This document shows positions 33,782-43,650 of a DNA stretch of 54,645 bases, piece by piece. The first letter of the stretch is position 1, and each line of letters opens with the position of its first letter. The position numbers and the translations under genes were made by a program. The notes below the pieces were generated by a model. That model did no database searches and was not told where the DNA came from. It worked only from the letters and a program-made list of their open reading frames with translations. Location of the stretch: positions 1-54,645 of the IMG/VR virus record IMGVR_UViG_3300048833_000212; one strand, written 5' to 3'. The stretch is from a virus.

Positions 33782-36700
33782 CGCGCAGCCGCGCAATTGA
33801 CTCCAGGACGGAGCGGCATGAGCTGCCTGAAGGCCTGGTAGTCAACGACATGATGCGCGCAGTCGGGTGGGACCTCGCCCTGCGCGACTACACTGTTGTG
33901 CTCATCGAAGGTCGCGAGGTTCCGAAGGAAGCGTGGGAGGTCTATGCGCCTCCTGTCGGCTCGCGCGTCATGATTGCTCTGCGGCCATCCGGAGGTCGCA
34001 TGGGCGGTGGCGGCAGCGGCAAGTCGGTCATCATGGCAGTTGCTTCGATTGCCATCATGGTCGTGGCAGCTGTCGTCGCTCCCTACCTCGCGGTGGGCCT
34101 AGGCTTCGTCGCAGGAACCACAGGCTACACGGTTGCCGTGGGTGCTATCACTGCTGGTATCGCCCTGGGTGGTAGCCTCGCCCTATCCGCCTTCATCAAG
34201 CCTCCCGCGATGAGCAACCGCGCCCTGACCCAGAATGCGCCGGGCGGCTCTGGCCCATCGGAGGGGAGCCTGTATGGCGTCACAGGATCGCAGAACCGGG
34301 CGGCACCCTATGGTGTCGTGCCGCGCATCTTCGGTCGCGTGCGCGTCTCCCCCTACCTCGCTGCGGAGCCGTTCGTTGTGTCGTCTGGACCGACCCAGAC
34401 ACTGCGCCTCCTGCTGGACTTCGGCTATGGGCCGCTGCTCATCGAAGATGTTCGCATTGGCACCACGCCCATCTCGCAGTTCCCGACCGCACGCTACAAT
34501 GTCCACACCTTCTACAAGAAGGGTGATCCCCTCACCATCTACACGAATGATCAGTCCAGCCTTTCAGTCGCAGCATCGCTGACGCAGGGTGTGGACAATA
34601 TCCGTCGCGCACCGCAAGACTGCAATGCGGTCTATCTGGAGTTTGCTTTCCCTGGCGGCCTCGTGCAGTTCGATGCCCAGGGGAACTCCTATGACCGGAG
34701 GGAGCACATCACCGTCTTCGCACGCGACGTGGCGAACAATGGCGGATGGATCAGCATCGGAGACGCGCCGCATTGGGCATGGTTCGGAGCGAACGATGTG
34801 GCCGGTGTCGGTCAGTCAGGCGATGTTCAGATCACTGCTTTCTCTCCAACCTTCGCCTTCCGCAGCGACAACAAGCTGCTGGTCAATCGTGGCTATGGCA
34901 TCTTCCAGGTTGGCCAGACGGTGCGCTGGGTCGGCAACCAGTATCAGATCACTGCTGTGGACACCACCACGCCTCCGCCTGAATGGGCGTCGCAGGATTA
35001 CTGGGTGACACTCAGCGGCCTGCCAAACGGGATCGCATGGGGTCAGACTGGCGGCGCAAACACTGATCCAAATATGGCAGCGCGACCTCTGTGGGATCAG
35101 CCGCAGCCTTCGGTCTGGAACCTCTCATATTCATCGCAGGCAGGCCAGCTGTCTGTTCAGTTTGGTCCATCCATCTACGATGTGGAGTTCATCGGGCGCA
35201 CGCGCATCCCTCGCACGGTGACTGTCGCAATGGTCCTCCCCTACTATGGCGAGTGGGAGGTGCTGGTGCGGAGGTCCACGCCCGTCTCGGCTGACCCACT
35301 CATCGCGAACGGCATCACATGGGCGACGCTCCGTGCGGAAGCCTGGCGCAGCCCCATCGCGCCGAATGTCCCGCGCACGATCATGGAAGTGGAGGTCACC
35401 GCCAGCGAAGAGATCAACGGCCAGGTCCAGAACGTCAGCGCGCTGGCAACCTCCTTCTACTGGGATGAGCGCATTCAGCAGATGGTCGTCAGCCGCTCGC
35501 CTGCGCTCGCGTATCAAGACCTTCTCACCGGCGCCGCGAACCGGAAGCGCATCGGCTGGGATCGCATCGACAGTGCGCGCATTCAGGCATGGCAGGACTG
35601 GTGCGCAGCCAAGTCGCCTCAGAACGATGTGAACGCGACGTGCGACATGATTGTGGACTATCGCACGACTGTGGCAGAGGTCGCGCAGACAATCTGCGCT
35701 GCAGGTCGCGCCACGCCAATCGTCGTGGAAGGCTTGTATTCGATCATCACTGAGGAAGAGGATCGTGTGCCAGTCCAGATGCTGACCAACCGCAATGCGC
35801 GGGAGTTCAGCACGACGCGAACCTGGATTGATGAACCGGAGGCAGTGAAGGTTCGCTACATTGATGAGACCACGTGGGAGCGCGCAGAGGTCATCGCCTT
35901 CATGGATGGCCAGGACGCGAACAACACGACCAAGTATGACACCCTGGACCTCGTGGGCACGACGCGACCTTGGCAGGCATGGCGCATGGGCCGCTACTAT
36001 CTGGCCGCTGCTCGCCTGCGAAAGGAGAAGATGTCGCTGACGACTGACGTTGAGAACCTGGTCTGCCAGCGGGGCGACCTCGTGCTTGTTGCGCACGATC
36101 ACCTGCTCAACTCGGCAGTCGCTCGTGTGCGTCAGGTGGACGGGAGCCTGTGGACGCTTGATGCTGACTTTGAGAGCAGCATCGTCAGCGAGCCGTTCCC
36201 TATCACAGAGGCGAATGCCGGCGCATCGAACCAGTGGCCATCCGGCTGGGGCAATTCCGGGCATGTCAATGCTGGCGTAACCGTCGCAATTATCGGGAAG
36301 GGAACTGACGCACAAGGGCGAGGCTTTGTTGATGCGGAGGTCGTGAAGGCAGTCGCAGCAGGGACCACCAACTTCTTTCAGTTGTTCCCTTCTTCGTTCC
36401 AGCGTTTTGTCAACTCGGATGACAACATCGTCTCGGAGTGGGAGATTGAAAATCTCCACATGGAGAATTTTGTTGGCAATACGATTGCGATGCAGACGCA
36501 GCCGACCACTACCACCGGAGGCACTGGCCTTGGCTCGCCAAGCATAACTGTTCCATTCCCGGCAGAAGGCGCGAGCGTCCTCATTCAGGACACGCGCCAG
36601 CCCGGCAACACGCTTGGGGTGGTGGGCGGCTGGCGCCCAAGCATCATCATCAGCTGGAACGCTACCACAGATTATCCAGCGGTGATGCGGCTCCGCTTCT

Positions 36701-38958
36701 TCACGCCGCGCTTCTTCCTCAACAACCGCAAGCCCGACCTCCTGCAGCGCGTCGTGGCAGTGCGCGATCAGCTTGTTGTCAACCCGGAAGGGACCGGCGC
36801 GAATGTCGGCGGTGCAACAGGCAACGGCACAAACATCTATCCAACCGGCTGGTATAATGCACAATACACCGGATGGACGCGCGAGGTTGTGCGCATTGAC
36901 GATGCATGGTCATACAAGGACATTGATGTTCGCGTCGCGGCTCCTGCCGGCACCGCGTCAATGTCCATCGTCTTCGTCGGCAACGCCAAACTCCCGCCAT
37001 CGAAGGTGGTGTGGGGATCGGTCGGTGTTCGCCGCATCTCCGCAGTCGGCACAGCGCCGACAGTGAACACGCGCTTCAGCGCGAAGACCGAAGCAGGCGG
37101 CTTCATCAGCAACAGCGTGTCAGCCGCACACACCATTAGCACAAATGCTGAGTTCCGTGTCGAGCACGGCCCAGTCAACTACTCCGCAACCGCCAATGCA
37201 GAGCGTTTCGATTTCGCCATCATCTTCACCCCGGCAGCAGGTGTCGCATGCGATGCTGTCTTCCGCATTCGCCTGCCAATGGTGTCGGAGACGGTGAGCC
37301 CAACTGCTTCGCTTCCGGCTCCCCCGGAGCCTGCGCCACTATATGCGCAGCTGCGTGGATCGGATGGGGTGATCCACGACCCGGCGCGCGTGCTCGCGCT
37401 CCCTTCCTCCGATCAGGCTCGCATCACCGCGCCTCCCCTCGCGGCGCCGGGGGATGTTGTGGCGTTCGGGCAGCTGGATCAGATCGTCACCGAGTGGCTG
37501 GTGGAAGGTATCTCTCCCGGCACGCAGCTGTCTGCGCAGCTGAACCTCATCGAGTATGCGCCACTGCTGCGCGATGTGGATGATGGCGTCATTCCTCCAT
37601 ACGTGCCGCCCAATTCTGAGAGTGGCTTCCTGACCGAGTTTGGGCCGGTCACAAACATCACCATCCTCGTGAGCGAGACGTTTGAAGACATCTTCTCCGT
37701 CAACGCAGTTCAGGTGACGTGGCTCGCTCCCGGATACGCAGTGGATCACTACATCATTGAGCGCGTCCTGGGAGATGGGAACCGCACGCTGGTGGCGAAT
37801 GTCACAGATGCCCGCTACACAGAGACGATCCCGACAGACGGCATCCCGAAGACCGGCACGCCGGTGGAATACTTCATCACGCCTGTCACCCGTCGCGGCT
37901 TCCGTGGCGCGACCGCATCAGGGACTGCGACTGTTCTGCCGGACACCACCGCGCCGGATGCGCCTCGGCTGAACTCCAATGTGCTGGGGACAATCACGCG
38001 CCTCAGCTGGACGCTCCCGAAGGCGCCGGACATCCGAAACTTTGAAATCCGTTGGTCGCCAGATTACACCACGACGCAGTGGAGCCGGATGCAGCTGGTG
38101 AGCCGGACTATCTCCGGCACAACCAACACGATGAGCACCAACACGCGCTCTGGCCTCTATGCGATCCGCGCTGTGGACCGTTCTGGCAACTACTCGCCTG
38201 TTGCCTACACGCGCACCATCGTGGACGTTGCTCCAGAAGTGGATACGTCTTTCACCATCGCTGGTCCTCCGTGGACTGGCGTATTCGATCGGTGCGAGGT
38301 CGGTTCTGACGGCCACCTTCGTCTCTCCATCGACCCGGCCACTGGCCTATATCACCGCGAAGGCTTCTTCTATTTCGACAACAAGTTTGTCGAGACAAAG
38401 ACGTGGGGCATGCGCGCTGAGTCGGCAGTCGTCATGCGCTCATTCCCTGATACCGCAGACGATGCGACAGGGCATGATGCGCAGGTCATCCTCTCAGTCA
38501 CGAAGGTGCTGCCTGTCCTTAGCAGCCCATGGTTCACTCCGCTTGCTCACGCGATCCCTCTGGCAGGCGATCCAACCAACAAGTCTGAATGGTCGCCACT
38601 TATCGCAGAGTGGCTGGACGGGAGGATCGTGGAAGGCGGCATGTGGCTGCAGTCCTTCGATGGCGTCAACACCCCTGTCGTCCACTCTGCTACGCTTGAT
38701 CTCTTCTTCGATCCGCGCACAGAGTTCGGCAACGATGTCGCGGCGCCGGGGGGAGTTCTGAGTGTGGCGTATCGCTATCCATTCTTCCAGCCACCAGGCC
38801 TCCAGCTGACTCTCAACGCAGGCGCACCGACCGACTACATGGTGCGGACTGCGAACACCGAGACAGGCTTCACTGTGGAGGTCCGTGCAGCTGGCGGTGC
38901 GCTCGTGACGGGACGGCGCATCGACTGGAAAGCAACCGGCATCGGCATCAGCCTGTAA
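33769..38958 (+). CDS. tail tip attachment / host specificity protein (gpJ/TipJ type)
   Basis: A 1729-residue protein. Residues 1-75 resemble a ubiquitin-like gpI region (VVNDMMRAVGWDLALRDYTV). Residues about 85-150 are two hydrophobic segments (VIMAVASIAIMVVAAVVAPY). The tip domain follows with GVVPRIFGRVRVSPYLAAEP. The C-terminal half contains fibronectin III-like domains (PDAPRLNSNVLGTITRLSWT). Start 33769 overlaps the NlpC gene by 13 bases. It likely forms the tail tip and contacts the receptor. Confidence 0.92.
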   Translation: MELLTRSRAIDSRTERHELPEGLVVNDMMRAVGWDLALRDYTVVLIEGREVPKEAWEVYAPPVGSRVMIALRPSGGRMGGGGSGKSVIMAVASIAIMVVAAVVAPYLAVGLGFVAGTTGYTVAVGAITAGIALGGSLALSAFIKPPAMSNRALTQNAPGGSGPSEGSLYGVTGSQNRAAPYGVVPRIFGRVRVSPYLAAEPFVVSSGPTQTLRLLLDFGYGPLLIEDVRIGTTPISQFPTARYNVHTFYKKGDPLTIYTNDQSSLSVAASLTQGVDNIRRAPQDCNAVYLEFAFPGGLVQFDAQGNSYDRREHITVFARDVANNGGWISIGDAPHWAWFGANDVAGVGQSGDVQITAFSPTFAFRSDNKLLVNRGYGIFQVGQTVRWVGNQYQITAVDTTTPPPEWASQDYWVTLSGLPNGIAWGQTGGANTDPNMAARPLWDQPQPSVWNLSYSSQAGQLSVQFGPSIYDVEFIGRTRIPRTVTVAMVLPYYGEWEVLVRRSTPVSADPLIANGITWATLRAEAWRSPIAPNVPRTIMEVEVTASEEINGQVQNVSALATSFYWDERIQQMVVSRSPALAYQDLLTGAANRKRIGWDRIDSARIQAWQDWCAAKSPQNDVNATCDMIVDYRTTVAEVAQTICAAGRATPIVVEGLYSIITEEEDRVPVQMLTNRNAREFSTTRTWIDEPEAVKVRYIDETTWERAEVIAFMDGQDANNTTKYDTLDLVGTTRPWQAWRMGRYYLAAARLRKEKMSLTTDVENLVCQRGDLVLVAHDHLLNSAVARVRQVDGSLWTLDADFESSIVSEPFPITEANAGASNQWPSGWGNSGHVNAGVTVAIIGKGTDAQGRGFVDAEVVKAVAAGTTNFFQLFPSSFQRFVNSDDNIVSEWEIENLHMENFVGNTIAMQTQPTTTTGGTGLGSPSITVPFPAEGASVLIQDTRQPGNTLGVVGGWRPSIIISWNATTDYPAVMRLRFFTPRFFLNNRKPDLLQRVVAVRDQLVVNPEGTGANVGGATGNGTNIYPTGWYNAQYTGWTREVVRIDDAWSYKDIDVRVAAPAGTASMSIVFVGNAKLPPSKVVWGSVGVRRISAVGTAPTVNTRFSAKTEAGGFISNSVSAAHTISTNAEFRVEHGPVNYSATANAERFDFAIIFTPAAGVACDAVFRIRLPMVSETVSPTASLPAPPEPAPLYAQLRGSDGVIHDPARVLALPSSDQARITAPPLAAPGDVVAFGQLDQIVTEWLVEGISPGTQLSAQLNLIEYAPLLRDVDDGVIPPYVPPNSESGFLTEFGPVTNITILVSETFEDIFSVNAVQVTWLAPGYAVDHYIIERVLGDGNRTLVANVTDARYTETIPTDGIPKTGTPVEYFITPVTRRGFRGATASGTATVLPDTTAPDAPRLNSNVLGTITRLSWTLPKAPDIRNFEIRWSPDYTTTQWSRMQLVSRTISGTTNTMSTNTRSGLYAIRAVDRSGNYSPVAYTRTIVDVAPEVDTSFTIAGPPWTGVFDRCEVGSDGHLRLSIDPATGLYHREGFFYFDNKFVETKTWGMRAESAVVMRSFPDTADDATGHDAQVILSVTKVLPVLSSPWFTPLAHAIPLAGDPTNKSEWSPLIAEWLDGRIVEGGMWLQSFDGVNTPVVHSATLDLFFDPRTEFGNDVAAPGGVLSVAYRYPFFQPPGLQLTLNAGAPTDYMVRTANTETGFTVEVRAAGGALVTGRRIDWKATGIGISL

Positions 38959-38968
38959 GGATAAGATC

Positions 38969-40621
38969 ATGACACAGTTTGCAAAGCCCACGCTGGTCGC
39001 TACCACGGACGATGGCACGACGCTCGCTGCCAAGTTCAATGGCGCAATCGGCGCACTCTATTCGATGCACTCGGGAGCGACTGCGCCTGCCTCTCCCACC
39101 GAAGGGCAGGGGTGGGTTGACACGTCGCAGATCAGCGGCACTCCGAAGCGCGTGACGTTCCGGACCTTCCAGGCGGGAGCGTGGTATGCCATCGGCACAC
39201 TCGACATGGACGCCAACCTCTACACCGTCACTGGCGGCGTCCCTTCGTCAGGCGGCACGCTGACGGGACCGATGCTGTTCCCCTTCGGGACGGCAGCTGC
39301 ACCATCCATCGCCTTCGCAGGCAACACCAACACCGGCATCTTCCGGATCGCTGCGAACTCTATCGGCTTCACCACGAATGGCGTTCAGCGTGTCGCGCTC
39401 ACTGGCACATCATTCGACATTGCGACAGGGAACATGAGCCTGTCGGGCGCATCGTCCACATTCAACATCGACCGCGCAGGCTCTGCTGGCTGGTCGCAGA
39501 TCAACTGGCGTGTCGGAACCTCCAACCGTTTCGTCGCTCGGGTTTCTGGAGCGGAGTCAACCGGCAATGCAGGCTCCAGCTTCAACCTCCTGATGTTCGA
39601 TGATGCTGGCACCCAGATCGTCAACTTCATGAACATCCAGCGCAACACCCGCCAGATGGGCATCAATGGGACGTTCATCGGCTCTGCTACCGTAGGCATC
39701 CGGTCCAACGATGGCGCGAGTGCGGCGTATGATGCCATCGAGTGCATGAATACCAGCACTGCAGCAGATGCCTACGCAAGCATCAATCTGCGGACTGCTT
39801 CCGGCGCTCTTCGTGCGGCCATCCGTGGCGAGCGTCCTGGGTCCACAAACCATGGCGACCTCGGCATTTGGACAGGCGTGACTGGCGTCCTGACGAAGGC
39901 TGCGACCTTCCGCTCCAACAATGACCTGGACGTGGTTGGGCAGGTGAATGCTCCGTCCTTCAATGGCGTTCTTGTCTCGCCAACCGGAGGGAAGATCAGG
40001 TCATTCGCAGGTATCAATGACGTCACCTTTGGCTGGCAGGTCATTGGCACCGGCGCCCAACTTTTCTATCGCATTGACGGCGCCAATGACCGCACGCTTC
40101 CCACTGCGACGAATGCCACTGGCTTCACCTATGCGGCAGGCGGCGGTGGACCGACCGGCGTGGCCTTCAATGGCCTGTCCTTCGCTGGTGACTTCTTCGG
40201 CATCTTCGTGGACGCCATCTCCGATGAACGGGTGAAGGAGAACATTCGTCCAACTGAGGTCGATGCTCTCGGCATCGTCGCCTCGGTTCCTGTCCGCGCC
40301 TTCGATGTGAAGGCGGAGGTCGCAGCGTGGCAGAGCACCATCGGCCTCGCGCATGAGCAGCGTGTTGAGCGGATGGCCAATGCGAAGGCAGCGCCGATCC
40401 CCATTGGCTTCGTCACACAGGAACTCGGCGCACGCGTGCCGGAAGCAATCAACACTCCGCCCGCAAGCCACAAGCAGCCGGAAGGTTCCCCGCTGCCGGA
40501 CGATTGCCAGACATACTCGCCAGAGGCGCTGGTGCCTTACCTGTGGCGCGCCATCCAGCAGCAGCAGGAGATGATCAGCGCACTCACCAGCCGGATCGCT
40601 TCCCTGGAGGCGACGAAATAG
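38969..40621 (+). CDS. tail fibre with S74 intramolecular chaperone
   Basis: A 550-residue protein. The N-terminal tip-binding part is followed by a beta-repetitive shaft, with NTNTGIFRIAANSIGFTTNG as a typical fibre repeat. The C-terminal peptidase S74 domain carries the self-cleavage motif ISDERVKENI (Ser and Asp, then Lys), so the chaperone would be released after trimer folding. It ends in a coiled coil (QQEMISALTSRIASLEATK). Confidence 0.92.
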   Translation: MTQFAKPTLVATTDDGTTLAAKFNGAIGALYSMHSGATAPASPTEGQGWVDTSQISGTPKRVTFRTFQAGAWYAIGTLDMDANLYTVTGGVPSSGGTLTGPMLFPFGTAAAPSIAFAGNTNTGIFRIAANSIGFTTNGVQRVALTGTSFDIATGNMSLSGASSTFNIDRAGSAGWSQINWRVGTSNRFVARVSGAESTGNAGSSFNLLMFDDAGTQIVNFMNIQRNTRQMGINGTFIGSATVGIRSNDGASAAYDAIECMNTSTAADAYASINLRTASGALRAAIRGERPGSTNHGDLGIWTGVTGVLTKAATFRSNNDLDVVGQVNAPSFNGVLVSPTGGKIRSFAGINDVTFGWQVIGTGAQLFYRIDGANDRTLPTATNATGFTYAAGGGGPTGVAFNGLSFAGDFFGIFVDAISDERVKENIRPTEVDALGIVASVPVRAFDVKAEVAAWQSTIGLAHEQRVERMANAKAAPIPIGFVTQELGARVPEAINTPPASHKQPEGSPLPDDCQTYSPEALVPYLWRAIQQQQEMISALTSRIASLEATK

Positions 40622-40685
40622 CCTAGGCTCCCGACCTGCTACCGCGACCCGGCGGAACCGGGCAAAACACGAAGGAGACACCGTC

Positions 40686-41132
40686 ATGCGTCCCATCATC
40701 CTCGCCTCCGCCGTCGCGCTGGCCGTCCTGTTCGGTGACCCCACCGCGTCGCGCTCCCAGGAACTCGGCATCGGCCTCGGCTCCATCACCACCGGCGCGC
40801 TGTCCGGCACCGTCCAGGGTGTCCAGTCGCAGGTGGGCGCCGGTTCGCTGACCGCACTCGCGGGCATCGGCGTGGCGGGTGCCACCGCTGGCCAGACCGC
40901 CACCGGAGCCGGTGCGGCCACCGGCCTCGCGGCCTGCAACGGGAACAACTGCGCCTCCGCTGCCGGCAACATCCAGCAGAACACCACGCAGGGTGCCGCC
41001 GCTGGCGGCTCCTTCGCGCTGGGTGGCGCGCTGTCGGGTGCGACCGGCATCGGCGCCGGCCAGTCGCTGGGCGAGAGCATCGGCCAGGGCGGCACCACCT
41101 ACAACTATGGCAGCATCTTCGCGCAGCCCTGA
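40686..41132 (+). CDS. exported Gly/Ala-rich protein
   Basis: A 148-residue protein with a signal peptide (PIILASAVALAVLFGDPTAS) and a repetitive Gly/Ala/Thr body containing many GAG and TGA steps. The RBS GAAGGAGA precedes ATG 40686. A CGGCGCCG site lies near its end. Function is unknown; it may be a periplasmic or secreted filament-like protein. Confidence 0.72.
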   Translation: MRPIILASAVALAVLFGDPTASRSQELGIGLGSITTGALSGTVQGVQSQVGAGSLTALAGIGVAGATAGQTATGAGAATGLAACNGNNCASAAGNIQQNTTQGAAAGGSFALGGALSGATGIGAGQSLGESIGQGGTTYNYGSIFAQP

Positions 41133-41149
41133 TCGGCGCGCGGCTGAAC

Positions 41150-41178
41150 GAGACGGCGCGGGCCACCTGCGCCGTCTC
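41150..41178 (+). other. intergenic hairpin
   Basis: Perfect 10-bp inverted repeat GAGACGGCGC / GCGCCGTCTC with a 9-base loop between two exported-protein genes. No T tract is present. Confidence 0.55.
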
Positions 41179-41212
41179 AACGTATCAACAACGAATGCCA
41201 GGAGGTTTCGCC

Positions 41213-41932
41213 ATGCTTGATCCCGACTATTCCCCGGAGGAAGAGCGCGCATTTGCACGTGGCCTCCGCAATTGCCTTCCCATCTCGCTCGGAATGTGGG
41301 CAGCCATCATCGCTGTGATCCTGGTGATGTGTGGCGCAGCATCTGCGCAGAATGCGACTGCCGGCGCCGCGTCGCAGTCGGGTGCCCAGGCAGCTGCCGG
41401 GTCCAATGCTGGCTCCGCTTCGATCATCCAGCAGACCTTCCAGGGCGCACCCGCCGCCACCCGCAATGTCGTGGGCTATGAGGGATCGTATCGCCAGGAC
41501 TATCGCGCGACGATCCGCAACACGCCTGATGCCTATGCGCCGCCTGTCACAGGCGGAACCAACCCATGCTCGCGTGGCCTGTCGGCTGGCGGCTCCGTCG
41601 CAGGCTTTGGCCTGGGGCTGGGCGGCTCGTGGAGCGATCCGGATTGCGAGCGTCGCAACCTCAGCGCGCTGCTCCACAACCAGGGCCAGCAGGCACTCGC
41701 GCAGGAAGTGCTGTGCGAGACGGATGCTGTGCGCAATGCGCGCCGTCGCCTCGGTCAGCCCTGCGCTGCCGACATTCCGCCCGGCACGCCTGTCGTCTCC
41801 CCGGCTCCCGTCGCTGCGGCGCCGCGCGAGGTCATCGGCGGTGGCGCGGCTCCCGTCGCCTTCACGCGGCCTGCGTGGTGCGAGACGGCATCGCCTGCGG
41901 AGCGCCGCCAGTATCGCTCCACGTGCGGGTGA
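41213..41932 (+). CDS. exported or membrane-anchored hypothetical protein
   Basis: A 239-residue protein. ATG 41213 has a perfect AGGAGG 7 bases upstream, which decides the start over ATG 41195. A hydrophobic segment (LGMWAAIIAVILVMCGAASA) at about residues 27-46 ends in a possible signal peptidase site, Ala-Ser-Ala-Gln. The mature part has Cys residues (NPCSRG, DPDCERR, QPCAAD, WCETAS) that could form disulfides. Function is unknown. Confidence 0.75.
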   Translation: MLDPDYSPEEERAFARGLRNCLPISLGMWAAIIAVILVMCGAASAQNATAGAASQSGAQAAAGSNAGSASIIQQTFQGAPAATRNVVGYEGSYRQDYRATIRNTPDAYAPPVTGGTNPCSRGLSAGGSVAGFGLGLGGSWSDPDCERRNLSALLHNQGQQALAQEVLCETDAVRNARRRLGQPCAADIPPGTPVVSPAPVAAAPREVIGGGAAPVAFTRPAWCETASPAERRQYRSTCG

Positions 41933-41936
41933 CGCC

Positions 41937-42476
41937 ATGAACCGGATTGTCGCCGCTGCCGCCCTTCTGCTCACCCTGTCCCTCGCGGCGCCGGGTGCGC
42001 TGAAGGCGGAGGTCTATGCTGGGCCATTCGCCATGGCCATCGTCCTGGACCAGACGCGCACCGTCAACAACACCAAGCTGGTGGACCTCGGTGGTGATGC
42101 GTTTGGCGGCGGCATCCGTGCTGGATGGGGAACTGCTCTGTCCAGCGGCATCTACCTCGGCGTGGAGGGGGAAGCCTTCGCCCTGACGGGACGATCCCGT
42201 GCTGTGGTGAATGGCGTCGCCTATTCCTACTCGCTGCGTGGTGGCGCGGCTGCGTATGCGCGCGCCGGGTGGAGGTCGCCTGGAGGCGCGCTGCTCTTCG
42301 TGCGCGGTGGCGCTGTCTCCTTCGACACGAATGATGGATGGCAGACAATGCCAGCTGTCGGTGTCGGCATGGAGGTTCCGCTCACCAGCCGCTGGTCAGC
42401 GCGGCTGGACGGAACCTATGCGTGGAACGACATCGAACACTATGGCATTGCGCTTGGCGCGGTGTATCGCTGGTAG
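41937..42476 (+). CDS. outer-membrane beta-barrel protein (Lom-like position)
   Basis: A 179-residue protein with a clear signal peptide (RIVAAAALLLTLSLAAPGA) and alternating amphipathic strands (GGGIRAGWGTALSSGIYLGV, GIALGAVYRW). The terminal Trp is the usual barrel-assembly signal. It lies after the tail genes as lambda lom does. It would insert in the host outer membrane, perhaps blocking superinfection or altering adhesion (inference). Confidence 0.8.
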   Translation: MNRIVAAAALLLTLSLAAPGALKAEVYAGPFAMAIVLDQTRTVNNTKLVDLGGDAFGGGIRAGWGTALSSGIYLGVEGEAFALTGRSRAVVNGVAYSYSLRGGAAAYARAGWRSPGGALLFVRGGAVSFDTNDGWQTMPAVGVGMEVPLTSRWSARLDGTYAWNDIEHYGIALGAVYRW

Positions 42477-42491
42477 GGGGGGAGACGTATC

Positions 42492-42980
42492 ATGGCGTCA
42501 ATCATTGACAACCTGATCGCATGGGCGATCACGCAGGGATACGATCCTGCGGTGGACTACACGGCGCCGGTCCTGCCGGAGACACCGGAGCCGAATGAGC
42601 CGGAAGGCGCACCGGAGTTGGTGCTGCCTCCAGGCCAGCTGTCGCGGAACTTCCATGAGGATGAGTTCCGCTGCCGTGGGACAGGCACGCTCCCGCCTGC
42701 TGGCATGGACCCGGAATTGATCCGCATCCTCCAGGCGATCCGCGACCACTATGGCGCGCCAGTGACGATCAACAGCGGCTATCGCTCGCCATCGCACAAT
42801 GCGTCAGTCGGTGGCGCGCCGAACTCGCAGCACCTGCTCGGCACTGCTGCTGACTTCGTCGTGCGCGGCGTCTCGCCACAGGCAGTCTTCGATCTGCTCA
42901 ATCCACTCCATGCGGGTGGGCTGGGGCGATACAATTCCTTCACCCACATCGACACGCGGTCCAGCCGCGCGCGCTGGTAG
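42492..42980 (+). CDS. peptidase M15A-type endolysin
   Basis: A 162-residue protein. Zinc ligands are visible in NSQHLLGTAADF (HxxxxxxD) and FTHIDTRS (second His), with INSGYRSPSHNASVGG upstream, as in M15A D,D-peptidases that cut peptide crosslinks. An N-terminal Pro/Glu-rich linker (TPEPNEPEGAPE) precedes the domain. It has no signal peptide, so a holin or other release route would be needed; no holin was recognised beside it. Confidence 0.92.
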   Translation: MASIIDNLIAWAITQGYDPAVDYTAPVLPETPEPNEPEGAPELVLPPGQLSRNFHEDEFRCRGTGTLPPAGMDPELIRILQAIRDHYGAPVTINSGYRSPSHNASVGGAPNSQHLLGTAADFVVRGVSPQAVFDLLNPLHAGGLGRYNSFTHIDTRSSRARW

Positions 42981-42981
42981 G

Positions 42982-43392
42982 ATGCCAACTGTGAATGACA
43001 CCATCGTGAAGGGCATCGGGATCGGCGCGCTGATCGTGCTCGCGCTCGCACTCGCGTCGTGCTCGCCTTCGTCGCTGCGCGCTGTCGGCCTGCTCGCGAG
43101 CGGAGGGATGGGTGGCGGAGGTCCACCCGACCTGAATGTGCCGCTGGTGCGGTCGGATGATGGGTCCAATGCGTCTCTGTCGCTGACCACCTGCATCATC
43201 ACCATCGGCCCAAACAGCGCCGCACTCGTGGAAATCCTCCAGTCACTCACTCGCCATGGCGTGCTCGTTCAGGCGGCTGGCGGCGGATCGTCTCGCCTGT
43301 CAATCAACAACTGCCCGCACCCCATCGATGCGGCCATGATCCGGGAAGCCGGGCAGGCAGTGCGGACGGTTCGCCAGCCGGTGGGGCGATAG
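42982..43392 (+). CDS. lipoprotein, possible lysis accessory
   Basis: A 136-residue protein. ATG 42982 is used; GTG 42991 is also possible. GALIVLALALASCSPSS is a lipoprotein signal with lipobox LASC. Position right after the endolysin suggests an outer-membrane spanin-like role, but the sequence is longer than Rz1 and not Pro-rich, so this is uncertain. It is the last plus-strand gene before the convergent block. Confidence 0.7.
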   Translation: MPTVNDTIVKGIGIGALIVLALALASCSPSSLRAVGLLASGGMGGGGPPDLNVPLVRSDDGSNASLSLTTCIITIGPNSAALVEILQSLTRHGVLVQAAGGGSSRLSINNCPHPIDAAMIREAGQAVRTVRQPVGR

Positions 43393-43650
43393 CGCGCCAG
43401 GGATGGGCGCCTAGGCCTGCCGGCTCCCGCGCCTGGGCAACCCTCCCTCCCGGCGCCGCGTCGCCTTCTCCGCCCATCCCTGCCCCAGGAAGGCGATCCC
43501 CTCGGCCAGTCTGGGGAGGTTCCCCGGCCAGGATGCGGCTCCCTGGCCGGGGGAGGGGAGACGATCCCCACGCGGCTGGGCAGGGATGGTCGCCTAGGCC
43601 TGTCCGGCTTCCGCCCGGTCCACCCCTACAGCCCACCCATCCGGAGGCGC
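43393..43650. other. GC-rich non-coding junction between convergent gene blocks
   Basis: Here the late plus-strand genes meet the 3' end of the minus-strand block. It contains three copies of the 8-bp GCCTAGGC palindrome (43409, 43592, 43649), one CGGCGCCG (43451), two copies of CAGGGATGG, and several G/C hairpins. No T-tract terminator was found. It probably stops transcription from both sides by structure or Rho, and its repeats resemble those at 7.2 kb and 53.0 kb. Confidence 0.55.
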
